A DNA stretch of 64,000 nucleotides from Dicaeum eximium (lineage: Eukaryota > Chordata > Aves > Passeriformes > Dicaeidae), in NCBI GenBank assembly GCA_013396995.1, contig VWZP01002663.1:423603-487602 (forward strand), given 5' to 3'. How positions within the stretch are numbered: the first letter of the stretch is position 1; every line of letters begins with the position of its first letter. The notes below the pieces were generated by a model. That model did no database searches and was not told the DNA's origin. It was given only the letters and a program-made list of their open reading frames with translations. Positions 52,086 to 64,000 of this stretch are shown here, in pieces. The position numbers were made by a program, and so were the translations under genes.

Positions 52086-55000
52086 ACAGGTATGCAATCC
52101 TATAAAACGGTCTGCTTGGGGAACAAATGGATGACTCTGTATGTGCCAATCTCAACCAAATGTTCAGGAAGCCCCCACACAGTACCTTCCTGAGAAGGAA
52201 GGGAAAGAAAAGAGGTAGGGGAGTTTCATACAAATAGGCACTGTAAGACAACCACTGACAGCACTTAAAATGTATTGCCATCACATGAAATCCCAAGAGT
52301 TAGGATTACCATACCTTGGGAAATAAAGCTCTTGCTATTGAACAAACATGAAGACAAATGAGAAAGTTTACCGAATCTCATTCCTCTTCCGTCTGAGCTT
52401 ACCATTCATTAGGGACTCATGGTGGATCTTACTAAACTTTAAAAGAGTAAAGAGCTTTTTCCACAGCACAGATTTACATTTAGCTGTAGGTCAGCACAGA
52501 CATTACAGTCTCACAAATTTAGTAACAACAACAGCATGGAAGATGGCAGAGTTGCAAAGCTGAGGACAAATCAATGCCCTGTACTTAAAATTAAGCCTTA
52601 TATAGTAAAGCGAAGAAAAATCCGAACAAAACTCTTATTTTTGGTATAATGACAGTGAACATGGAGCTGTTTATACTAAAGATATTCTGCAATTCTCTGG
52701 GTTTTAAGTGTCTGTTCTCCAATGCCCCCATATACTGTTATCATATGCTGCTCAAGTTCAGCAGGTAGGCAACCAGCTGAAGTGTTGCAGGAAATATTCA
52801 CAGCAATAATTTATCACTAGCTGTGAGAGTTACTCCCACAGCTGAATGATGTTCCATCTCTCCAAAGTTTTCCTATTCTTGTCCTTCCACACAACCTTGA
52901 AAAGCTCATTTTCATAGCAGGAATCAAGCGAGAGTTCTGGGAATCAAATGAGGTACCAAAAAGTGTATTATCAAGTACTCAGCTATATCTTCCTAAAGCT
53001 CTCACTTCAGTTTAGTAACTTATTCCAGGGGTATAGATATCCAGGGGTATAGGCACCTTCAGAATTTTTCTAGGTAACTAAGTGATTATTCCTCTAAATT
53101 GTGCAAGTAAGTGGACAAAGGTATCTCTGAATAAACATTTACCTTAAATTTGTTTTAATTACAAAATTGGATAGAACTAACCATTAACTTTTAATGACTT
53201 AAGAGCAGCTCAACTATGTTAGGTTGAATTTTAGAATATATATTTATATATAGTGAAAATACTAAGAAATTGTGATAGTAAAAAACTGTAATTTTTTTCT
53301 TAAATTTTCTCTGTTTGAAAATTCTTGTTAGGAAGTCAAGAGAGGAGTTCTTCTCTCTTTAGAACTAGATAATTAATTTTAGGATGTACAGCTTATTTTC
53401 CACATCTAGTCACTACAAGTATTTATCAGAAGTAAACAAAAAAACCCCAACTTAATGTCAGGTTCTAGTCTATGAACAAAGAATCCTGGAAAGACAGTGT
53501 AATGAGATATTTCTGAAAGAAGTCTAGATATTAACATTCCTGCAACAGCCCTTACATGCAGTAAGCTAAGCTATGCTGCATCTGGAATAAGAAATAAGCA
53601 GGCAATGAATGGTCTAAAAACATTCATTTCTCTCCATCCTACAGCAAGGAAATCCAACTTAGCTACACTTGCAACACAAGCAGAAAAGAGAAAAAAGCAG
53701 AAAGGAAGAAATACCATTATTCATGCTTGCTAGTAAAATAAGTTTAGAAAGGCCTGAAAGCAATCACAACCAGGCTTTCTTGTTAGTTCCCCTAGTTCCT
53801 TGATACTCTCTGTACAGAGACTATTTTTCCTTTGCAATCTTTATCAAAAATCTCCCTGCAATGGAGTTCTGACCATCAGACTAATCTTACACAACTCATG
53901 TAAATATTTTAAGGGAGAATATTCAGTAGTTTAACTGCTTAACTTGAATTTCTACTGTTATTTCACACAGTACTTTATCACAAAGTCATGCGACATTAAA
54001 GTTATGGTATCCTGTCTTCCTGCACCACCAGTTTTCTTGAGTTTAAATTAATAGATATTTTCTAGGCACGGACCTCAGGAACAATATCTATAATCTTCAG
54101 AACCATTACAAGAGCTACAATTTAAAGGGGAAAAAAACCCCAGAAGACAAAAAAATAAAGAAACCCCTTACACCAGCAGCAGAAGCACAGCTCTTCAAAT
54201 AATAGAAGCAGAGAGAGCAAGAGCATAAAGTTGCTTTGGGATCCAGAGACATTGCTAGTGAGGCAGGAGTTCATGTACTGCTTTACAAGCAGGCGCAGCA
54301 CCAGTCTCCTTTCTAGGGGCATGGAGAAGGATGAAGAAAATGAGGAGGAAGACTCCAGATGGGACATAATTTTCAATCTCTGCAATCTCTAGAATGCAAA
54401 CCTATCCATGACCTGCATGTTTTCCTTTTCACATTTCCCAAGCACCCTCAAATTAATTTATGGATTCTTTAAGATCTAAAGCTCTGTAGTTTCCTTTGCA
54501 AAACAATTTTCAGCTTGTGATAAGGGCTGTTTATGCCACTCACAAATAACTAATTAGACCAACTGATGCTGACTAAACAAAGTGAGAATTAAGCCAAATT
54601 GCATGGGGCCACTTAGGTGCTCTTGCTGAGACACAGATAGGTAGAAACAGCACCTGGCAAGGTCTTCGATGTTAATCATAGTGTTCATTGGGATTTAAGG
54701 GTCCTACGACAACACTGGTAGAAATGCCTTCCAGGGCAGCAGATTCAGAAAACTGACAGACTGAAACTTCTCACTTTGTCCTGACATGAAAGCATAAGAC
54801 TGCCTGTAAATCAACACCCTCTGTTCTAAAGTTTGGTTAGATCAATTTAGTGGCTATAATAAAATCCTTCAGCAGCACTGGTAGTGCAGTATGAAGGAAG
54901 TGAGAATAAAGAGATGGCACTAGGACATGAAGCTATGTAGATAACTGAATTAGTAAGAGTGGCAATCCCACATCATCTTAGATTCTGTAAAATACAGCAG

Positions 55001-56779
55001 AATTCTATAAACAATGTAAACACAGTATTTTCTGATTTGACATTCAGTGTGATTTTGCATGCTCCATCAAGTCTCATCATTGCCTAGACAAGAATTTCTA
55101 TTCTGATGGCTGTATTTCACAGCTATGGAGCAAAGTGGCAAAGTTGGGACTTTTGACAATAGACTGATGAGAATTCTGGAACCTAGAAAATAATAGAAGA
55201 AATACAAAGTCATAGAATCAAGTTAGCATATTTCCATTGACATAAATGGCAATTACATGGTAAACAGTGATAATATTTAAAAATTAGTCTAACTGCTATT
55301 TTTCTAATCATCTTTGACTTCGAGAGACAATGCTAAAATAATACTAGTCATAATGTTATTATTATTAAAACTAGATGTCTTCGCAATTTGTTAACAGCAG
55401 AAAAACCAAGGAATACATATCTTCCTTATTTATTATTCCACATTTTGAATTTGTCTCGAAGATATATCTGTAATAAAATGAGGTTTCCTCATTTGGCACC
55501 ACAGTCTTTAGCAACTTCTCCTTGCTTCTTAATAGCTTTAATTAATCTCCTTATTAGCTCTAAACTTCCATTTTGCTTCCCTGTAGACCTTCATACAGAA
55601 CAGTCACACCTCCTCACCATTTCTCACCCAATCAACTACATCCACTCCATCTTTTTCCACATCTCCAGGTTATTAATTTTGACATGCTTTCTCCATGTGA
55701 AAAAGCCTTTTCTTTAAGTGGGCCTGGCACTTGTCATGCCTTTCATTTCCAGCTTAAAACCCACAAACAACATATTTGACATTAAGAATTTGACGGTTAA
55801 CAGTCAGTTTTAAGAGCTTTTGCACTTAACCCTCAAAAATAAACACCCTGAAATAAACCACTAGCTCTACCACATGTTGACTGCAGACACCTCAAAGCTG
55901 AACTCAGGCTCCCACCAGCACCAGTAGAAGTATCAGAACTTACATAAGGAGGGGCTGAATAGACATGCATTTCATCACCAGCACTCGATCTTCAAACAAT
56001 TTGCAATCCCAACCAGAGTGCTGCAGCTGCATGTTAGGTTTCAAAGGAAAAAAAAAATCACTGTTCCACATCGAAAGATGAGAATTTTATTTGTATCACG
56101 GAACTAAATTAGACTCCTAGAAAGGTAAACAAATTAATTTTGTATTCATAAATAACAAATCAATTTGAATCACCCATTGAGCACTACAGGAACTATATAG
56201 ACTCTTTAATTCACTTTGAGCATATTATTACCATGCCAGCAAGTTTCTCCCTTCTGATAACTTACAGCTGAGTAAACACTATTGAATTTTGGACTCAGTG
56301 GTTGAACTTATATTGACCTGTAACAGGGAGTCCCAGGTCTGTTTCCCTGATTGTTCACAGCACACTTCTGCCAAACATTCTGAGACACCCAAATACCATT
56401 CCTGACAGGTAATGAAGTTTGCTCATTGGATCACTGAAGGTATTCTTAAGATGGCTTCAAATCCTGTCTGTCCCAGTGACATGCCTCACACTGTCAGGCA
56501 ACTTTCCACTGTAGTGAAATGCAAAACAATGATAAAGGGCAAAATCCAATTTTAAATATACTAGTATGAACACACACTGTGCACGGAGCAAAGAGTGCTC
56601 TACACAGCCCACTACAGCAGCTGACAAGCGAAAAGTTAGACAGGTCTGCATAGTAAGCATCAGTCAAGGAATTATGCCCAGTGCTGTGCCACGGGGATGA
56701 ACCCCAACAGGCAGAGAAGGACAGCCACACCTGGACTAGGCTGCTCATTCCACTGATAAGCAGCTCATGAGGGGAGAGC

Positions 56780-57930
56780 AGAGGATATTGTCTACTCGAG
56801 TTCAGCAAGGCTTTTGACACCATCACTCACAAAATCCTCATTCACAAATTCAGGAAGTGTGGACTGAATGAGAGGACAGCGAGGTTGATTGCGAACTGGC
56901 TAAATGGCAGACCTCAGAGGGTCAGAATCAGTGGCAAAGTTGGAAGCCTGTCCCTAGTGGTGTCCCCCAAGGGCCCTTGAACGGATGAACCATTTAACTT
57001 TTTCATCCTTGATTTCTAAAAAGGGGCAAATTTCTCCTCAGCAAATTCAGTTATAACACTATCTGGGAGGAGTGACTGACACCTCTGAGTTCTGTGCAAC
57101 CCTTCTGAAGTACCTCGACAGGATGGAAAGAACCATCTGAAATTCAGCAAGGGCAAGTGCAGGGCTCTGCACCTGGGGAGGAACAATCCCAGGCACCAGC
57201 ACAGCCTGGGGCTGACCTGCTGGGGAGCAGCTCTGTGGAGAGGGACCTGGGGGTCCTGGTGGACAGCAAGCTGTCCTTGAGCCAGCAGCGTGTCCTGGTG
57301 GGCAAGAGGGCAAATGGGATCCTGGGGGGCGTTGGGAAGAGCATTGCCAGCAGGTCATGGAAGGTGATCCTGCCCTTGTATTCATCCCTGGTGAGCCCTC
57401 AGCTGGAGTGCTGTGTCCAGTTCTGAGCTCCTCAGGACACAAGAGATATGGAGCTCCTGGGGTGGGTTCAGCAGAGGCTACAGAGATGATGAGGGGTCTG
57501 GAGCATCTCTCTTATGAGAAAAGGCTGAGGGAGCTGGGGCTGTTAAACATCAAGAAGAAACAACTGAGAGAGGATCTCATCAGTGTATACAAGCATTGGA
57601 AGGAAGGATGTCAAGACGATGGACCGGGGTGGACCAAGCTCTTCTCAGAGGTGCCAAGCAATCAGACAAGAGGCAATGGGCAGACACTGATGCCCAGGAA
57701 GTTCCACCTGAATATGAGGAAAAATTTTTTACTGGAGGTGGAGGTGACTGAGCACTGGAACAGGTTCCCCAGAGAGGTTGTGGAGTCTCCCTCACTGGAG
57801 GTATTCAAGAACTGTCCAGACACCATCCTGTGAAATGTGCTCTGGGATGACACTGCTTGAGTAGGGAGGTTGGACAACGTGACCCACTGTGGTCCCTTCC
57901 TATTTAACCCATTATGTGATTCTGTGAAGA
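56780..57930 (+). mobile_element. CR1 LINE, 1.15 kb 3' portion with ORF2 remnants
   Basis: From the segment encoding FSKAFDT the copy follows the CR1 reverse transcriptase (RTARLIANWLN, GSLSLVVSPKGP). It then continues to the 3' end (GGTCCCTTCCTATTTAACCC, ATGTGATTCTGTGAAG). Two overlapping frames (57157-57426 and 57357-57833) carry ORF2 end motifs: RDLGVLVDSKLSLSQQ, KSIASRSWKVILPLYSSLVS, EMMRGLEHLSYEKRLRELGL and REVVESPSLEVFK. Frameshifts and an early stop show that it is dead. It is antisense to HOMER1. The 5' limit is approximate, and related sequence may begin a few tens of bases earlier. Confidence 0.95.
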
Positions 57931-58252
57931 CAAAGCAGCATCAGTACTACCCTCAGGTATTGCTATTGAAATAATGTAAAGAAACATTTCCTCACTGACA
58001 GCTCATGCACTTACTTTGATTATGCTGGTGGATGCTGGTAAAGACAAAGTGTTATGTGTTGTACTGGAACTAGATTAGCAATGCTTTGCAAACAATACTT
58101 CAAAATTTAGCTTATACTTCTGAAAGGCATTTACGATGACCTTAGTTCTAACCCCAAGATAGCAGGTGGGTGGCAGGGCTTCACTCAGAGGAAAATAATT
58201 TTTAAAAATCAGGTCTCAGAACACTGCTTAGCATTTTGACAAGCTGAGAAAA

Positions 58253-58412
58253 GAAAAAAAAAAAAAAAAAGAAAAAANGGACAGAGCCCAGCACCAACGA
58301 GACAGGGGGGCAGCAGATGCAGAGCCTAAAACAATAAACCCAGGGCTGGATTCCCACCTGGATAATTGGCAAAAGAGCTGCAGGAAGCAGCAGCTTGTCC
58401 CAGCAAATTTTG

Positions 58413-58459
<47 letters not shown>
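58253..58459 (+). mobile_element. Poly-A-flanked GC-rich insert, possible retrocopy
   Basis: An A-rich run with a single N (58253-58277) is followed by about 135 bp of GC-rich DNA. This runs from GGACAGAGCCCAGCACC to CAGCAAATTTTG and leads into 47 uninterrupted A residues (58413-58459). The composition differs from the surrounding intron. An AATAAA lies about 80 bp before the A tract, farther than usual for a genuine polyadenylation site. No target-site duplication or known family was recognised. CR1 does not leave poly-A tails, so the origin is unclear. The N suggests that assembly trouble is also possible. Confidence 0.5.
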
Positions 58460-58461
<2 letters not shown>

Positions 58462-60471
58462 TACCATACAGTTGGTGCAGAAGTTTTGGGTCCAATTGCC
58501 TACTTTACAGGCCTATATTTACCAGCTCAATAAAAATATTCAGCAATAAATGCATGCTACTATAGTTAAGAAGTATCTAATCAAAGAGCAAGAACCAGTG
58601 TTTGTTAAGAGCTAGTTATTTCAGCATGACCTTTTTTCTAATGAACAGTTTTTCTTACATGGTACCTGAAAGAACTGGTGGGGTTCCATGCCTTCAAAAT
58701 CTATGCATGAAACAAGAACTAGAAAAGCCTCCCTCACCCCTGCCTGTGCATAAATATCAGAAGATATTAAATGTAAGAAACCAAGCCCCGGTGTTTCTGT
58801 ATCCATGAAATAAACAGTGGCCAAAACTGAGCAGGTTCATTAGCTACTTACAGAATGCTTGCAATACAAAATCAGTTTTAAAGAAAGCTGCATTTAGAAA
58901 CATTTCATAGCTGTATGCTAAACATGGTATAGTCTTAGGACTGGAGCACTTAGGTGCTCCCATGGTTATGTCCAAAAGAGGCTTAACTGAAGCATCAAAC
59001 ACCAGTCCATGTAGCAGAAACTGACATTTCCCACTCCCTAACAGGTTTTGTGTTTACAAACAGACTGGTTAATATAGCAAATAGAATGCCATGAGCAGAA
59101 AGTACTCATACCATAGTTAATTGCAAAAGTTTTTGCAGTGTTACAAGCAAATGAAGAGTAACAGTTCTTCAGAAAGACCAACAGCATAGATATAAGAAAA
59201 AAATAATCTAGGGTTCCCTGAATAAGCAAAGTCTTAGGTTTTACAAAAACATTAGCCAGTGGCAGAAGTACTAAGACAAAAAAGACAAATACAAGGGTGG
59301 AGCAGAAGGTAACCTTTACAAGACCTAGACATGAATTCTGTCTGTAAAGGCTGACTTAGTGCAAGCGATTTGAGGAGTGCCATGTCCATCTCAGAGCACT
59401 CAAGACCAGCAGTATTCTTTGAATGTGGATTTGCTGTTGTTACTAAGGAGGAGAAAAGAAGGACTTTTAAAATATATTTTAGTCCCAAGTAAAACTGTTC
59501 CTTGTAAGAACAATTGGGGGAGAAGCAGATTGCCTTTCCTTGTCTAAGAACTTCACTCCAGAATAGTATTAATTCTCCAGTTCTGCTAATAATAAAAGTG
59601 GCATATTGAAAAGGACCCTATAATACTCTTCATCATTCCATCCCAGTAATAGAACTACTCTAGCTTTTGCTGCAGTCTGATTTTAAAAACTATAATTAAC
59701 GTGGACAAAAGCAGAAGTTTTGTTGGTTTGTTTATTTGGTTTTTTTTTTAATTTCTATGTCACATTTAAGCTCACCAAATACATAAGTCGCAGTAAAAAC
59801 TACTTCAGATCTTGAGTGGCCCATTAAGACCCATTGTAAGAGACATGGGCAGCATTTACATTCAGATATGAGGTTATCTTAGGGAATCTAGTGTTCAGTG
59901 CTCATTTCACAAAATTCAGCCAAAATGGGCCATTATTTAATAATGTACTTCAGCACCCGTGCTTTTTTTATGAAAACTTCTCAAAGATCATTTGAGTTTT
60001 ACTATCACATGTAGCCAGATATACTATCTGAGCTGTGCAGTACTTCTGAGAACCATGAGTACCTAGGACTCAAATCAGCAGGACACCATCTATTCCCAAG
60101 CACTGCTAATTGTTTACTGGTAAAAATTAGTTCCTCCTTAGGTCTAGATGTAGAAAAGGGACTTACACTCGAACGCTGAAAAAGCACTTAGAAATCAGTA
60201 TCCAGAAGCTGAAAGTAAGTTAAATCCAACAGAAGTGTTCCTGTCTAATTGCAGGTTAACTCTTCTAGTCACACAGTCAGTGAAGAATGCAAGCAGCAAA
60301 AGCACAGGTTAAAGCAAATCACCAAATAGCTGCTTAGGACCCCAGTCTACTGCATACAGTCATTTGACAAAAGAGATACACAGCACATATTATTGCATAT
60401 GCTTATTTTTATTAGCATGAAAAGTACCCTAAGATACCTGCCATGGCTGTGTACTACACAGTAAGTCATAC

Positions 60472-60494
60472 TGGAGAAAACACTGTTTTCTCCA
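60472..60494. repeat. Short inverted repeat, 11 bp arms, 1 bp loop
   Basis: TGGAGAAAACA and TGTTTTCTCCA are exact reverse complements separated by one C. Confidence 0.9.
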
Positions 60495-61501
60495 ATATCA
60501 CACAGTACATTCTTTCAGAATTTTGTTCAGACAAGCCAGGGCTAGCAGTCTGCTGGAAATGAACAGGCCTAAGAAGTAGACTTAAGAATTGTGAGAATAC
60601 ACATCAACCTGAATTCTATACCCACCAATATAACCTATTATAGTTTGGGCTGGCAAGCTTGTTTGTTCGGGTTTGGCTGTGGTGGTGTTTTACTACAAAA
60701 TACACTATTCGAAGGGGGAAAAAATACCATTTCTCAATAAGCTGATATTCAACCTAGTGGACAGTCAAAAAAGCCTTTCCACACCTTCACACCTTCCACA
60801 GCTTCAAAACTGAGGAGCAAAGTTCAACAGGGGTAGGCCTGAGTTCAGACCTTTTTAAACATTTCCTACCAGAATAAAAAGACATTGCTGTAGTAAAAGG
60901 TTGGTCTATACCACCTGTAGTCACCCTTCCCTTGTGCACAGCCCTGTATTTGCAGTCAGCTAGGTTACAGTATTGACATAGCTCACTGCACAAACATTGG
61001 TGCTGCAGTAGACAAGTGGAACAAGCAGTGCATGCCTTCTGTTCCAAATGGTTCCCACTATTTGGTGGCAAGATCTGTGAAAATTTAATAATGAGGAGGT
61101 TGGCAAAGAGCACAACCACAAACATCAACAAAACAGTGCCTGTGAATCATTTGCATGTATGTGGAGGAAGAAGAAAAACCTGAGAGGAGCTACGTGTTTC
61201 AAGTTGTCCCCTCCCATTACAGAAAATGAGTGATGCAATCTGTTTGTTACCTAACTTGATAACTGTAACTAAAAAACCAGAAATCATAACCAGTTACTGG
61301 AAATGACAATATATGCTTGTATCTGGCAATCCAACATCATCTATTGTATGTTTAAACAGTATCTTCCTAGACCAATTTTTTAACGATGACTGGCATTCAT
61401 CACTACTTGCCACCAAAGAAGCATATCAGAGTGCAGTCTGCTGCCAGAAGCATGATTGTGATGCAGTTCCAGAAAATCAATATAGTATTGAAACACAGTT
61501 C

Positions 61502-61526
61502 CATTACTTCACCAAATGAAGTAATG
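61502..61526. repeat. Short inverted repeat, 10 bp arms
   Basis: CATTACTTCA and TGAAGTAATG are exact reverse complements separated by CCAAA. Confidence 0.9.
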
Positions 61527-64000
61527 CCACTACCAGAACTCTGTGTAGATAAAACAGAGCCCAACACTGCATAGTGCAAAGACCAGGTAGAATAAACCCA
61601 CAGCTCCCTCTAGCCTCTTTTCCCCTCTAATATTTCTGTCCTGAACACAATACTAATTTGGTGGATCTCACATGGCTGAGCCTTGGGAAATATAAAAAAC
61701 TTGAAACAGAATGGGGAAAAGAAGTCTACGATGAAACTGGATATAAAAGATTTTTCATAATGCAATGCTTTCAACTCCCATTACACCTTACCCTTAAGAC
61801 CAAAATATCTGAAAAAGCCTTGCAGGGAGAACAGCACAAAACCCAGAACTAGAAAGCATGCTCTTCAAGAAAAATTTTTACAGAAAGCTTTCACCTAAGT
61901 AGGGGTTTTAAATAGGGCATTTAAATACATGTTTCATGGTATCTTTAAAATACAAGGAAAAAAAAAAAAAAAGAGGTGGACTCTGGGTTTTGTTTCCACT
62001 TTAAATAATACAGAATACTTAGTTTCTTTGTTCACTATCACAGTTAACTGTTACTAACATTATAACCACACATATGGGGAAGCCTGAGAAGCCTGAGAGT
62101 CTTCTCCAGTGCAAAACTGTCCCAAATACAAAGTGCACATTTGTAAAACACAGGCATGTATACATATATGCATGTGAGGTCTGTTCCTGTCCTAGTCGCA
62201 GCCTGGCTGGGTATGAACGCACCACACTGGTTTCCTTGCTAAGCACCTCTTAACTTTTCCCTGCTGGACTATCAGAGACCTTGGTCCTTGGTAATTATTT
62301 TAGGCCTCAACAGCTTCCAAATTACAGATATCTAAAGGAGAAGAAATACTAAGTTCTAATCTGGTTGAAGATCTGCACTGTTTATATGGTCTGGAATACC
62401 TTGGAAAACCATAGCCTCAACTAAAACAATGTCTGAAGCATCTATACTAATGAGAAACTACCAGCAAGTTAGTATTACATCATAAGATGATGCTCTTCCC
62501 TGAAGTACACTAGTGCATATAAACAGATTTGAAAGGCAATGATTTAAGGAAATCACAAGAACACACACAAAGAACACACACACACAACTGATGCTTGCTT
62601 TGAGACACTGAGAATAAATATAATCTCAACATGATGAATTGGAAGGACTTAAATGTTTATTTTTAGCAGAAGTAGGATTTTTCCTAAAGAGTTGGCCTGT
62701 AAAATCTTAATAATGCACAGAAGTACCAACCCAGATCAATTGCAACCTTAATTCATTACAACTACCTTCACTAGATCAGCCATCATCCCCTCATGATGCT
62801 CAGGACCCTCATTTATGTTTTACCAAGCCAGACGATCTGGTTCAGATTTCTTTGAAGTCATAAAGTGACTGTGACAGAATATAATTTAAGCATGGTAGAG
62901 GTCTACACATATTGTTCTCTGAAAAGTAGTTTATTAACCATTTCAGGCTGACTTACATGCAGTCTGTTTTGGTATATATACATTACTAATTCTTTACAGA
63001 TAATCAAGTTTTGCTAGTGTTATCTGTAGAACTTGTTATATTCTTCATTCTGCTACAGAAGACATCATAAACTACTTTGCTGCCATTGCTTTCACACAAT
63101 AAGCATCTCATTTTACCCCTGAGACAGCAAGATGGCCAGGAATTGCAGTAACACTGAAGTACTGCCAAGAAGCTACACCTTCTGCTCTACTATCTGAAGT
63201 ATTTCTGTGGAACACAGCTGATAGAAGTGTTGCGAGAACAAAGTTTGAGGAAAGCTACCATTAAGTCTTGTGGGAGAAAAACAGGTTAAAGAATTTGAGT
63301 CTGGATAAATTAAATTATCAATAATACTTCTGGCTCCCAAGAGTGTTAATGTTGCAGTGTTCATGTCTTGTTACACAGATAGAAAAAGGAAACTGAAACA
63401 CTTAAGGACAAGACTGTAGTTCATTCTGTTTAAAGAAATGTGTTTTACTAACTGCACATACTTCAAAGAGTGTAAGATCTAGGAGTGGACTATCAAAAAT
63501 GAAAATACTTATCTCTATACAAGTGCAGCACACTAAAATACTAACCTTTCTCAATATTCTCCAGCCAACTTAATAACCCTAGCATTCTAATTCTGCCATC
63601 TCAAACTGACATGTATCATAACCACCTTTACAAAGATAACATGCTAAATATAGTCCAACAAAACTGAAGATAAAGGCTTTATAAAGACATCTTGATTAAC
63701 ATGACATGACAGAGATGAGCACATCTTCCAGAAGCTTTTACCTTGTAATTCCTTATAATTCAGCATGAATGATGGGAAAAGCAAGTAGCAAATTTAGATA
63801 TTTGTCCACAGCCATCATGTAAAGGCCATCATGTGAAGTAGTTATGGAGAGACTACGCATCAATAAATCAAGAATTAATACTAGATATTATGTTTAATAG
63901 GACATCAATTTCTGCACCCCTACCAGAATTCACAGCTGTGCAGCTTCCCCCTTGTATCTGGAAAGAAGTGTATTCATTCCAGTCTAAAACAACACCTGAA

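Larger units (their letters stand above)
43454..64000 (-). other. HOMER1: HOMER1 intron 1 (partial)
   Basis: The region upstream of exon 2 extends to the window edge with no GC-rich first exon, so intron 1 is at least 20.5 kb, in keeping with the long first intron known for this gene. It holds most of the window's mobile DNA: three antisense CR1 copies, one sense CR1 tail, a solo LTR and a poly-A-flanked insert, all listed separately. The stretches in between are unique AT-rich DNA. Small microsatellites occur, such as an AC-rich one near 62565-62585. Confidence 0.85.

Noticed and set aside
53230..53262. TATA-rich self-complementary stretch
   Set aside because: Simple TA dinucleotide content explains the symmetry.
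43454..64000. HOMER1 exon 1 within the window
   Set aside because: No CpG-rich 5'UTR with ATGGG followed by GT was found on the minus strand, so it is more likely beyond the right edge.

Overview
The window looks like avian nuclear DNA. It is AT-rich and intron-dominated, with several CR1 LINE fragments carrying the typical CR1 3' end. It also holds one solo LTR whose promoter and polyadenylation block resembles avian alpharetrovirus-type LTRs. One gene can be recognised: HOMER1 on the minus strand, which encodes the postsynaptic EVH1 scaffold protein. Five coding exons are present. In transcription order they are 43453-43297, 36976-36845, 32415-32323, 26289-26147 and 2395-2239. They encode residues 3 to 229 of the long form: the whole EVH1 domain after Met-Gly, the conserved linker with its P-motif, and the start of the C-terminal coiled coil. 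Every junction has AG/GT splice signals and the phases agree throughout.

Exon 1 (5'UTR plus ATG GG) is not visible. It should lie beyond the right edge, because the first intron in the window is more than 20.5 kb long and no CpG-rich first exon is seen. The exons for the rest of the coiled coil lie beyond the left edge. HOMER1 is on human 5q, which largely corresponds to the avian Z chromosome, so a Z location is likely, but this is inference.

The most informative feature is at 26113-26146. Reading exon 5 straight through its 5' splice site adds an 11-residue tail and a stop. The tail closely resembles that of Homer1a, the mammalian activity-induced short isoform. The first part of the 23.8 kb intron 5 is therefore probably also Homer1a 3'UTR. 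About 1.6 kb past the stop, on the transcribed strand, there is a run of overlapping ATTTA pentamers that is also self-complementary.

Layout from left to right: partial intron 6 with a CR1 fragment and a 62-64 bp tandem duplication (1-2238); exon 6; intron 5 with a perfect 30 bp palindrome, an assembly gap, two CR1 fragments and the presumed Homer1a 3'UTR (2396-26146); exon 5; intron 4; exon 4; intron 3; exon 3; intron 2; exon 2; then intron 1 (43454 to the end). Intron 1 holds three larger antisense CR1 copies, one CR1 tail fragment abutting a perfect 32 bp palindrome, the solo LTR, and a poly-A-flanked insert. No second gene, tRNA, rRNA or CRISPR array could be supported. The remaining open frames are as long as chance predicts in DNA of this composition.
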